This document shows positions 53,473-64,000 of a DNA stretch of 64,000 nt, one piece after another. The position numbers and the translations under genes are program-made. The notes beneath the pieces were generated by a model, which ran no database searches, was not told the origin of the DNA, and worked only from the letters and a program-made list of their open reading frames with translations. Numbering within the stretch: position 1 is the first letter of the stretch; each line of letters begins with the position of its first letter. Source of the stretch: Vespula vulgaris (taxonomy: Eukaryota > Arthropoda > Insecta > Hymenoptera > Vespidae). The stretch is taken from positions 16,143,541 to 16,207,540 of the forward strand of contig NC_066586.1 of NCBI RefSeq assembly GCF_905475345.1. Direction: 5' to 3'.

Positions 53473-54669
53473 CCTTCACCTCCCAACGTGCCTCTCTACG
53501 TTAATCTTGCTCGCGCGCGTGGAAAAACGGTGACAGGCGAGAGAGACAAAATGAAAGAGAAGGAGAGAGAGAGAAGAGTCAGCGTCTCTTTTCGGTTCTC
53601 TCTTTCCTCCTCATCGTGGACCCTTCTTCGGAGGTTGGACCCTCCGGAGAATCTCGCGCGGCAAGAAAGCCGTTTTCGGTGCACCTGTAAGACGCCTTGA
53701 CGATCTTGATGCGGGGTGGAAGGCCGAAGGAAAAGGAGGATGCTTTTTCTTCGAAAGTCTCTTCTCTCCTCTTATTCTTATTATCTTTCTGCGGATCGTC
53801 TACGTTATTTTTATCCTAATACGCGATATTAGTTATCGATGTTAATTTTCTAATATATTCGATGCACACGACTATCCATATCGACCTACTTTCTACGAAT
53901 TTGAATCTTTTTCTACGATAATTTACGCTTGAAATCTTACAGACCGATTATCCCCCGATTCAATCCGATCCGTTTGTCTGATCCTAAACAATAGTTTTTC
54001 TTTCCTGCTTCCTTCTTTTCTTTTCTTTTTTTATGAAGACACAATCGACGTCGTCTATCTACGAGATTCTTTCCTTACCCTCCCTCTCCTCCCACCCTCC
54101 CTTTCTCCCTCCCTCTCTCTTTCTGATAGTTTTCTCTTATGTATCTCGATCGAATCGAAAATTGAACGATCTTGAATCCAAAGTCCGTCTCTGCAGGATG
54201 TTCAATGGATTACATAATCGTTACGACGCACGTCAATATTCGAGATCGACGAGACTTCGTCTCTCTTTCGAAGAGAAAACCATGACGTCATTCATAATCG
54301 AAGGATTATCTCGTGCAATATCGATCGGTTTATCGATCTTTCACGAATGACAATATTCTTGAGTTTTCGATGAAAAATAATAATGACGATATTAATAATA
54401 TTAATAATATTAATAATAAAAATAATGATAATAATAATAATAACGAAGAAGAAAGGAACCATGGCCTACTTCGGTGGGAGTTTAGGGAGAAGGCACGATG
54501 AAAAGTCTATGCTCGACTATCGAGACGCGTTCAGACGTAAAAACTAGACTGACTCTCAATGAGCAAGAATATTACGGTCCCCTTACGGTCAGTCGGCCAA
54601 ATCCATTCACCGAGCGAGCCCGTTCGAGTTCGAGCAGAAGAAAGCTAATGAATGCGTGTCCAGCAGCCG

Positions 54670-54674
<5 letters not shown>

Positions 54675-54718
<44 letters not shown>
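54675..54718. repeat. (TC)n microsatellite
   Basis: About 22 TC units, then imperfect TC-rich DNA to about 54772. Confidence 0.9.
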
Positions 54719-54726
<8 letters not shown>

Positions 54727-55750
54727 TCTTCTTTCTTCTCTCCTTCCATCTTTCTCTCTTCCTCTCTCTCTTTTTGATGGTCCTTCGATGAAAATACGAC
54801 TCTTCGAAACTAACATAGACAGTATAGATAGGATTAGAAAGAATGTCGAAAAAGCTCGTTTCGATCATTCTTCGAGAAAGGTGGTATCGCAACGTTACTT
54901 TTTGTCGCGGAAGTCGATTCTAGATCGGGGCATCGGATTTCTTGAAATTGCGCCGAGAAAAAGAGGTCGAGAGTGTTCTCGAACGATCGAAGATAGTTTC
55001 GATGGGTCCAGTTTCTATATAGGTAGATATTTTATACAATATTTTCTTTGGATATCAAAATCTCTTGTAGATATTCGAAATACATACTACATCGTATTTC
55101 TAATCTCGATTTTTTACGAATTAGATTGCGAAGAGGTATATTGAAAAAATTGGTCTTTTCTCTCTCTCTCTCTTTTTTCCTTTCTTTTTCTATTCTTTTT
55201 TTATCTTTCGTCTAAATCCAAGAAAGGTTTCAATTTTTATATGAACTTAATTAACAAATCTACTTTAAATCTGGATTAATAAAATTCTTCAATTTTTATA
55301 TAAAACTAATTAACAAATCTAATCTACCTGTCTAATCTGAGTGTTTAATCTAAATCGTTTCGGAAATTTCTTCTCTATCTTTCAAGTAGGCTTTGGGAAT
55401 CCATAAATGTTAGTGTATACACAATTATTTGTTATCGAATTTAATCCCAATGATAATGAAATAAATCGCAAAGCGTCAGAAATTTGTTTTTTATCTCTGA
55501 TTCGATTGATAGGTCAAACGGATAAAATCTCGTCGATACAAGTTTAAATATAAATATGTCATACACAAAAACGTTTCTAATATCAAAGCTAATCTCGTAA
55601 GTAAATTAAACGAAATGTGAAATCGCAAATCATAAGAGATATTTCCTGTTTATTCATCGATTAAATTTGTCAAAAGGAAATCCTGAAACGATTGGAATCG
55701 ATGTGTAAATTTAGTTTGGCGTAAACGTTAGTTTCAGGCTGATGTGGGAA

Positions 55751-55857
55751 AGAAGAAGAAATAGAAGATGAAGAAGAAAAAGAAGAAGAAGAAGACGCAG
55801 AAGAAGACGAAGAAGAAGACGAAGAAGAAGACGAAGAAGAATAAGAAGAAGAGGAAG
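55751..55857. repeat. (GAA)n/(GAC)n trinucleotide tract
   Basis: About 105 bases of GAA with spaced GAC units. This is a purine-rich strand able to form a triplex. It reads as polylysine in one frame and polyphenylalanine on the other strand; neither is a supported protein. Confidence 0.85.
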
Positions 55858-56210
55858 GTAGTTTCGTTTACGTTTAAGACTCGCGACGCAAGAGAGGAAG
55901 CGTGCTCAAGTTGGACGAGCAAGAGTAAGTATACTCCACGAATTCGTTCGAACTGATGAATAAAAGATGAGTCGCGGTGGTGCGTGCGATAGTCGTACGC
56001 TCGAGCGTAAGTACTCGGGCTCCCTCTCTTTGCCTCCTTTAAAGCAGCTCCATCTCCTCCCTCACTGGCGGCACCCCACGCTACTACCTTTTTTCCCTCT
56101 CACTCGCGACAGTAGGAGATTACTTCATCCGTATCGAGAGGTATTATCGAGAGTCGATTTCTGGGAAGCTAGCGGTACCGGCTTCTGCCTGGGTAGCTCG
56201 AAATCAACTT

Positions 56211-56224
56211 AGAGAGACAGAGAA

Positions 56225-56255
<31 letters not shown>

Positions 56256-56256
56256 A

Positions 56257-56299
<43 letters not shown>

Positions 56300-56394
56300 T
56301 AGAGAGAGAGAGAGAGAGAGATAGAGAGAGAAAGAGAGAGGTACATAACGGGAAAGCTCTTCTCTTCTTTCCAGTCGAGAAGGAGATGGAGAAA

Positions 56395-56444
<50 letters not shown>
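56211..56444. repeat. Long (GA)n compound microsatellite
   Basis: About 230 bases of GA/GAAA/GATA repeat, split by a unique segment at about 56341-56390. It is the largest GA array in the window. Confidence 0.9.
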
Positions 56445-56446
<2 letters not shown>

Positions 56447-56974
56447 CTCGTTCCTTCTTCACTGGTATCGAGATCGACCTCGTCGGAGTAACTCCATCGC
56501 GAGCGAGGCTTGTCGGCTACGCTTAGAATTTTTCATTTCGCTTTCGTAGCACGGATACGAGAGTGCCGTCCCACTCGTTAGAAAGAGAGACGAGCGATGA
56601 CGCGCTAAACTTTGCACCCGCGAGATTCGAGCGTGCCACAGAGCACGTTCTAGGAAGTAAGCCGATACGATTGTTCTATTGTTATATAGTATTTTATAAT
56701 GTGAAATGTCAATAATTTCGATAAGATTTAATATCGTATTATACGATAGAGATTTTCTTTTTACTTTTCTTTTTTGTTTGGTTTCAACATTTAATTCCTT
56801 CTTTTTTTCATTTCCATCATATCTCTTCTTTACATTGTAATCATACAATTCGTGTTTAATAACGACGATCAATTAGTACGTTTACGAAATAATATTATGA
56901 GAATGAATGGACGAAATGGAAAGATGGAGAAAAAAGATGTATTTTTAAAGTTTTCTAAATACAGGGAGAAAAGG

Positions 56975-57023
<49 letters not shown>

Positions 57024-58024
57024 AATCTTTCAAGGTTCGATCCATTCGTTCTCGGTTTCCCTCCGATATTACTAAGAATAGCTGGTTAAATTCGTAGAAG
57101 AGACAAGAGACACGACGGTCTCGCTTGTTCCTCAAAGAGGAACGCCTTGGATCGCGGGAATCTCAAGATCGCGAGTGCGAACCGTATATGATAGAGGTGG
57201 GGGAGGAGATTCGATCGATTCGACCGCTTCGATCAGCGAACGAAAGCAGACCGGACGTCTGCCGTCTAAAGGTTCCAATCTGTTACGTACTTCAACATCT
57301 TTCGACGAGAGATATATTCGTAGTATTCTGTTAAGAGATCGACGTCGATAAGACTCCACGATATTTGATATTCAAGATCATCCATTAGGAGATAGTAAAA
57401 GTATAATAGCCAAAAATCAAGGTTATCCGATTAAAGACGAACGAAAGAAATATATTTTTGTCGTTTGTAAAATATTTTTCCTTTTCTCTCTCTGTCTCTC
57501 TTTCTTTTTTATTCTTTTTTGATGAAATTTTCGACGATCGACGAGAAGTATCGAAAAAGGATCGATAAAAAAAGGATTAGTCTGGTCTCTCGATCTTTTC
57601 ATCGATCGTCCTGGATTCGAGTCGATCGAACCGTTGTTCCGCCTAAGAAGAGAGTACGAGTTACATAAGAAATTATTGAAAATGTAACGGCGGCCCTCGT
57701 TTCCCTTCCGTCCCACTCTTCCTACCGCGTTTGGACGCGCCGCAAACTCGACGTCTCCCGACACGGTGGCGGTGACGTTGATCTGCATCTAGCGGTCGCT
57801 GTGCATTGCGTTCTAACGGTCAGAGGCACCTTTTACATAAGTATTGTACATAACTACATACATAACGCAACGAGAAGAAACGAGAACGGAGAAGACGGGC
57901 TTCGGGAAATATGCACTTGCAAAATTTGCGACGAATACATTTATGGAAGTGCCCATCTAAATCTACCTCTAATCCAATCTAAGCACAACGACTACGACTA
58001 CGAACTACGATTACGACTACAAAT

Positions 58025-58095
58025 CTTCTTCTTCTTCTTCTTCTTCTTCTTCTTCTTCTTCTTCTTCTTCTTCTCCTTCTCCTTCTTTTTCTTCT
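58025..58095. repeat. (TTC)n trinucleotide tract
   Basis: At least 17 TTC units followed by TCC-containing variants. It is in the strand orientation opposite to the GAA tract at 55751-55857. Confidence 0.9.
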
Positions 58096-59375
58096 AACTG
58101 CACGTTCTACGAACAACGAAGACATCGTTACGAGTACGTTAGACATGCTGATGCTGATCGAAGGTAAAAGTTTTTTCTGTCTCGGAAGTCAGCCGATCTT
58201 CCTCCGTCTCTCCTCTTCTTCTCTTAATCTTCTTTTCTACTTTATTCTGTTCTTTGATCTACTCTCTACTCTTTAGTCTTATGCGTCCGTCGTCTCTCCG
58301 ACACAGATGACACGGATTCTTTCGATCGAAATCTCTCTACGATTACGCCAATCCCCTTGCCAACTTTGCTCCGTTTCAATGATAACGGTTACATCATTTT
58401 TCTCACCTACCTACCGATCAACATATACAATACATACGATATCGTTCTGATTATTTTATCCGTGTATTTTGAAAGATGGTCATCCATGAGTTCGTTGCTC
58501 GTCAGATATTATGCAACGCTATTTCTCGACCTCTATATGCTTACAAAATTTTCATCTATAAATCGTTCAATTAATTATTATTATTATATATTAGTCAAGA
58601 TAATAATTATGCGAAATAGGAATTATCGTTACAAAATATTTATATGATATATTAAAGGTATTTCATTAAATAACATATATTAAATTGATTCTTAAATAAG
58701 TACCATTTTATCGCAATTAATTTCAAAGTATGTTCAATAACGGCACACTTATCGATTATCACGCGAATTAATTATGACTATATTATAAAGATATCTTAAT
58801 GAAACATTTTATCGAAATATAATTATTTCGATAAGGAAAAGTTTTAAATGAACGAAAACAGAAGCGAGAACATTAACCTTTCCTCTTTATTTCTTTAACT
58901 TTTTATCGTTTTCTTTTTATTCCTAATATTTTCTATATAAAGAGAGATGTATGTACCTGTACCGTGATCAGGATAAAGATCCATCTGTGTCCTGGTTACG
59001 ACACTTCTTCCGTGTCGATTTCTTTGGCCAAGAAGTTAACGCAACGGGTCCTCGATCGTCGATGTTGACGACGATGATAAACAGGATCAAGAAGCAACAA
59101 CGAACGATAACGACGAAGACGAAGACGAGCGACTACGAACCGGTTTTCGGAAGCTGGCCTCTCTCGTTTGAATGTCGCGTTTACACTTCGCGATTTAATT
59201 TCACCGCGAGGCGCTAACTTTCGCGATAAGGAGAAACGATTATGGTTGCGCGATTAAGTTGCATAGTATTTAACGAAAAGGGAAATTATCCGGGGTCAGT
59301 TTCAACGAGACGAGAGAATTCTCCTTTCCCTTGTTCAAATCTTGTTTGGCTCTCAAACTTATTCTTCTTCTTTCT

Positions 59376-59427
59376 TTGTTCGTTCGTTCGTTCGTTCGTT
59401 CGTTCGTTCGTTCGTTCGTTCGTTCGT
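59376..59427. repeat. (GTTC)n tetranucleotide repeat
   Basis: About 12 perfect GTTC/TTCG units. Each unit carries one CpG. Confidence 0.9.
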
Positions 59428-60242
59428 CCTTAGAGCTGCGAGAAAAAGTGTGTCAAGTAAAGGACGTAGGACACTGAGCGAGTCGTCGAGTGAATTTGAA
59501 TAGATTTATCGGCGCATAATGTCTTTCCGAGGTTCCGCCAAGGCTATTCTCTTTTTCGAATGTCATTGCTTGTGATGCTTTTTAAACAAATTCGACGATC
59601 GCTATGAAATCGCCAAGTTTTCTATGCCGAGATTGGTAAAAACAACGTAGAGAAGTAGAACGATCGATAGAATACTGATTCTTAGAGAAAGATTAAGAGA
59701 AAGAGGACATTCGGAAGAGTACAGCGTGTTAGAAGTAATATTTGAAAAAAAAAAAAAAAACCTTTGGCCCAAGGACAAACAAAAGCTCGATGTATATACT
59801 CCTTGGGTTAATCATAGGTGACGTATCTTTTTTGGATATTTATAAATTTTATTCCTGAAGCGAAATACATTTTAAAGCGAAAAAAAAGAAACCAAATCCA
59901 TTGAAATTTTTAAACGACCCTCGTAGAATTTTAAAGCAATCCTAGTTATTTGTTTTGCTAATTTTTTTCTATTTCATTAGAATTATATTAACACTAAAGC
60001 GTTAGAGAGACGTGCGAAGTTCGACATTCTAAGAAATTCGTTCGTTGCAATGTAAGCGTGTTTTAATTAACTTCTTTTTTTTCTAATTAGATAATCATAT
60101 CTACATTAAGAAGAAAAAAGAAAAGCAGCAAATTTTTCAAATGATCGTCGTAAAGAAAAATTTAGATTACAAAGTATATTAACAATATTTATGTCTAATT
60201 AATGGTAGCAAGATCGTAGTAGCACCAATATCGAACAACTGC

Positions 60243-60245
<3 letters not shown>

Positions 60246-60273
<28 letters not shown>

Positions 60274-60290
60274 GAAAAGAAAAGAATAAA
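60246..60290. repeat. Poly(A) tract
   Basis: A run of about 27 A, then AAAAG units. It could be a retroposed tail, but no element body was recognised to its left. Confidence 0.7.
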
Positions 60291-61034
60291 AAAAGAATGG
60301 AAATGTAGCTATGACGTGACAATAACCAAAAAAAAAAAAATAGATATATAATATAAAATAATTGAATTCTCTTTAGATCATTCATTTTAATGATCCTCTT
60401 TTAAATTGAAAATAAAAGTTTGGAAACACTTGAAGGATTTCGATCTTGATCGTTTCGTCGATCCTCGATGAAATCATTGATTATGAAGAAGAACGTTGTA
60501 AACGCAACCAGCCGCAACTACTCGTCGATCGATCCGAGGTCATGACCAAGTACTTGGATCGAACTAGGCGGACTGGTCTTCCGCTCGCTAGCCGCTGGAT
60601 CTGCCAGAAAAACGGATCGCGTTCAGGTTAGACGAGTCCTAGTCTATTGAGTAGAACTTGGTTCGACAGACGCGCTCGTTAGGAAAGTCCATCGTTTGAT
60701 CTACGATCGCCGATTTATTCGCACAATTTTACGATCGATCGAACGAGAACGTCTTCCGCGTTTTAAACGTCACGTAATGAACGTCGTTCCTAGACTAATA
60801 TCTGAAAGAAGTGTCAAATACATACACAGCTTACTTTAATAGTTATCTATTCTTCATATTATTCGATATAAATAATATTTAACAGAAAATGTGTGATTAT
60901 TATTTTTATTTTTATATTATATATAAAGTATATAAACTTTATACTATATATAAGATAACTCTTTTAAATGTGGATATTTGAATATTATAAAAACAATACA
61001 TTCTTGAAAAGAAAGTTTCAAACAAAAGATCAAA

Positions 61035-61815
61035 TATTATCGAACAAAAGCGAATAGAAACGAATGACATCGCATAAGATTGCATAGGCTCGATCGGATA
61101 GGATCGGAAAGAAACGAATGGTACAAATAAGGATAGAATTCGATTGAATAGGATAGAAAGAGTTGAAGAGAACCAAAGAAGATCCTAGTGGATCGAATAA
61201 GATGAAACAGAGTCGTCTCGACACGACTCGTCTCCGCTCGGTTTAAGTCGGATCAGCTCGACACGATCCATCTCAGCTCGGTTCGGAAACTTCGGATTGT
61301 AATCGGATAAAAACTCAAACAAACCCTCGAACAAATTATTGAACAGGACATCGAGCAAAACTTCGAACAAAAATCTAAAAAGAGCCATGTCAAATCAAAC
61401 TGAACCAAATGGATCCGAACCGAGGTTAGGCGAACCGAACCAGCCGGGTTGAATTTGGGTTGAACAGGGTCGAGCTGAACCAGGCCAACCCAGACTGAAC
61501 CGGGTCACGCTGAACCAGGCCGAGCTGATCCGAACCGAACAGAGAGGAGTTGTATCAAACCGACTCTGTTCTATACTGTTCCGATTATTTAGGATGTTTT
61601 TTGATCTTGTTCGGATCAACTCGATTCTATTCAATTTTTTCCGTCCTATTCGGTCAAATACTGTCCTTTTCAATCCCATTCGTTTGTTGTCGAACCTATT
61701 TGGTTCTGTTCGATAAAATATTTGATCTAATTCGATGTCATTCTGTCCTATTTGGTTCTATTTGGTGGTATCCTTTTTCATTCTATTCGTCCCTGTTTAA
61801 TCTTTTTCGTTTCAA
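61035..61815. repeat. Degenerate GAACC/GGATAG-type array with strand reversal
   Basis: The left half (about 61035-61560) is full of GAACC, CGAAC, GGATAG and GGATCGGA words. The right half (about 61560-61815) carries the reverse complements (GGTTC, TTCGG, CTATTC, TCCTATTCGG). Spacing is irregular around 5 and 10-11 bases. The whole resembles a decayed array in inverted arrangement. Frames running through it are repeat-coded and not genes. Confidence 0.55.
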
Positions 61816-64000
61816 ATCGTTTTAAATAAAAAATAGACCTTGAAATAATTTTGAAGATGTCCACTGAGTTAGGAATAAATGATACGGTTATAGTTGACCT
61901 TCAAAACTGTTGAATATATGTAATAGAATCGGTTTAAACCGTTGATACCATTTAATAAAAATGTTTTGTTCTAAGAAATACATTTATTCTTAAAAATATG
62001 TAACATAAATAATCTCTCTCTTCTCTTCTCTTTTTCTCTTTTTCTTTCTCTCTTTCTCTCTTCGAAATAATAAAAGAAAGAAAATGAAAACTTTTCTCGG
62101 GAATGGTCGCACGTGTTAGAGTCGTGCGACTGATGGAATTTGCTCACGTGGCGCGATTATCGTGAGAAGACAAAGTAGAAGAAAAAGAAGAAGAGAGGAG
62201 ACTTCAAGGCTCGTATCTTGGTTTCCTCCAAAACCTAGGACAAGAACGAGCCATCGAGAAGATCAGCATCGCAGTTGCGCACGCGTCTCCTTGAAAAGAA
62301 ACAATCGTCGAGACCAAGGCTAAAAGATAATGTGTTAAAAATTATTCTCGTTTTTTAGCATAATATCCATGAAAATAAGTTCGACTATGTATATCGTAGA
62401 AAGATAGCGATGTTACTTAAAACGTTGTCGAGTATTTTCAAACGAAATTTCGTCCCGACGAAAAAGGAATATTTTTGTTCCTGTAAGATAAAATAGGGGA
62501 GAAGAAGAGTGATGCTATACGAAAACGAAAATGTATTCGCCGATTTTTTCTTCTGATGCAGCAACGACGACATATCGACGATGTCGACGATATTTGCTAT
62601 TCAAATCCACGTGGTTTGGGTGCATCTGCCTAAATTTAGAGACATTTAGCCTCGAACTTTCGGTCATCCATGAGAAAGAATAATTTGGAATTTTTTTTCG
62701 CCCTAACGTCTCCTTTCTTTCGAAACCCCGTTCGAAGAGATTCCATCAAACTTAACAACCGATTTTTTTATCTCAACGTACCTCGTATGTACATACATAC
62801 ACCACTTATCTAGTCTTTGTAAATTCTTCAAATTCGTGAGGAGCAGAGTTAAAACACGAAGTGGGCGTTCGATAGAGAATCGAGATACACGTGAGGTACC
62901 TTCTAAAGATGCAGGATTTAGCTGCGTTCGCTATAAAAATGCACATAAATCCTGCTCGCCGATATCCTGATGCGCGGGAGGTCGAATAGAGAATCGCATG
63001 TTCTCGAAATCGTACCTACGGCGATTTAAATTTTCGACGAATTCGAATTTTAACCGTCCATTTTGACCCCGCTCTTTGTTGCCGAGAGAACATTACTCGA
63101 ACATAGATAGATCTCGATTCGACTCGTTTTTCAAGATCCTTCCGTGTATGTTTATTCGATGTAGAAGATTCTTTTGCGACTAATAGAATAACGATCTTTC
63201 CTTCTGTCTTCAAAAATCCTATCATTTTTTTCTTCTTCTTCTTTTATCACTTTTCCTTTTTTTGTTCTTCATCATCATCTCCCTTTAATGAAATTAATCG
63301 TATAGTAACTCATTTTTTAAAAGGAGAACAAAAGAAAGGAAAAGAAGTAGTTTTCTTCTCATCCTTTATCGGCAACCTAGTTTCTCTATTTCTTTTTTTT
63401 TTTTTCATCGATCGATCGATCCTCTTCAGTCATTTGATCTCAACGTTTTTCGAATCTTTTTCTTTTTCTTTTCTTTTTCTTTCATTCTTATTGTCCGTCT
63501 CGAATCGATAAGAAAACGTGTAGTTTAGGAATGCATTCCAAGCTATGTACGTTCATGCATCGTGCACGCTTATGATCGACGATCGTTAAATGACCGAGTT
63601 CCAACCAGTCGATGAGCCTGGAATGAGTACGGGGGTTCACGTTCGTCCAACGCCCTCGACGCGAATGAACCTACATATGTAGGGGAGAGTTGCCAAATAC
63701 GTATCGATCACCCAAATAACTTAACCATCGTCAATCTTGTTTTCTTTATCGTTAAATTATAAATAACGTTCGATTGGTAGGTCGATATGTCACGTAATAA
63801 TAAGGAATAATGTATAGATTTGTAGATGTAGATTAAAATGTACAGATAAAATGTATAGATGTAGATCGAAATTTATGAAATACGTTTCACGAATCAGGTA
63901 CGATCGGACAATCTATCTATAAGATTTTATTTTATATTTTTGCAAAATATTATAGATTTATTGTAAATTATTGTATATCCATCTATTTATATAAGTATTA
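61816..64000. other. Right-edge intergenic DNA; nothing recognised
   Basis: Mixed-composition sequence with TC/TTC runs (62012-62062, 63216-63252, 63388-63425) and the short GATC repeat at 63411-63421. No coding exon, RNA gene or mobile element could be supported. A gene to the right could have its promoter here. Confidence 0.45.

Larger units (their letters stand above)
52801..55740. other. Upstream flank of CYP307, proximal part; no gene
   Basis: GC-richer than the rest of the window for the first 900 bases, with several trinucleotide and dinucleotide repeats (GAG, CAC, AAT at about 54385-54445, TC at 54675-54718). Frames here consist mostly of repeat-coded residues. It could contain enhancers for CYP307. 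Confidence 0.5.
55741..60240. other. Intergenic, central part; no gene recognised
   Basis: About 4.5 kb with GAA, GA, TA+GA (56975-57022), TTC and TTCG repeats. The longest frames are repeat-derived or lack family features. No tRNA or rRNA was seen. Confidence 0.5.

Noticed and set aside
52821..53700. Several 60-155 codon frames on both strands
   Set aside because: They are created by GAG, CAC and CAT arrays and read as Ser, His, Val or Gly runs in turn; a real protein would favour one frame.
55734..55956. Lysine-rich and phenylalanine-rich frames
   Set aside because: Direct translations of the GAA microsatellite.
57800..58097. 98-codon frame ending in a polyphenylalanine run
   Set aside because: The end is the TTC microsatellite and the start has no domain or conserved splice signal.
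60246..60290. Poly(A) tract as a retrotransposon tail
   Set aside because: No reverse transcriptase, target-site duplication or element body could be recognised next to it.
61395..61825. Frames of about 90 codons on both strands
   Set aside because: They run through the degenerate pentamer array, which creates open frames in either direction.

Overview
The window looks like nuclear DNA of an insect, most likely an aculeate hymenopteran. It is AT-rich, dense in GA/TC, AT and GAA microsatellites, and its genes have many short GT-AG introns. The genes include the insect-type aspartate decarboxylase (black) and a CYP307-family ecdysteroid P450. The order-level assignment is inference from gene content and base composition; I recognise no species-specific marker. 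I found nine protein-coding genes by joining exons across GT/AG boundaries. Every joined reading frame keeps phase and has no internal stop.

Layout. (1) 1894-16802 (+): the last 17 exons of an LRP1-type giant endocytic receptor, whose 5' exons lie beyond the left edge. Most of the first 10 kb of it is one 7.2 kb exon. (2) 21589-24438 (+): alanine aminotransferase, with two possible starts that would give mitochondrial and cytosolic forms. (3) 24915-27935 (-): a group II PLP decarboxylase best read as aspartate 1-decarboxylase (black), convergent with ALT. (4) 30771-31660 (-): a BRI3-like small membrane protein. (5) 32545-36183 (+): ASCC2, divergent from BRI3. (6) 36549-37675 (-): BIN3, a BAR-domain protein, tail to tail with ASCC2. 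(7) 38374-38947 (-): RNA polymerase subunit RPABC2 (RPB6). (8) 42481-46165 (+): an MFS sugar transporter of the Tret1 type. (9) 49158-52356 (-): CYP307 (spook/spookiest type), with about 11.6 kb of apparently gene-free, microsatellite-rich DNA upstream up to the right edge.

How the genes relate. They do not form an operon-like pathway. Possible local links are two PLP enzymes of alanine/beta-alanine metabolism side by side (ALT and black), and a compact housekeeping block with short spacers (BRI3, ASCC2, BIN3, RPB6) that includes one candidate bidirectional promoter. CYP307 stands apart with a large flanking region of the kind expected for a tightly regulated Halloween gene.

I found no rRNA, tRNA, CRISPR, intact transposon or clear new system. 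The oddest unexplained structures are a roughly 780 bp degenerate pentamer array that reverses strand near its centre (about 61035-61815), a G-quadruplex motif in AT-rich DNA (47277-47303), a Z-DNA-prone tract in the black intron, and the 7.2 kb LRP1 exon.
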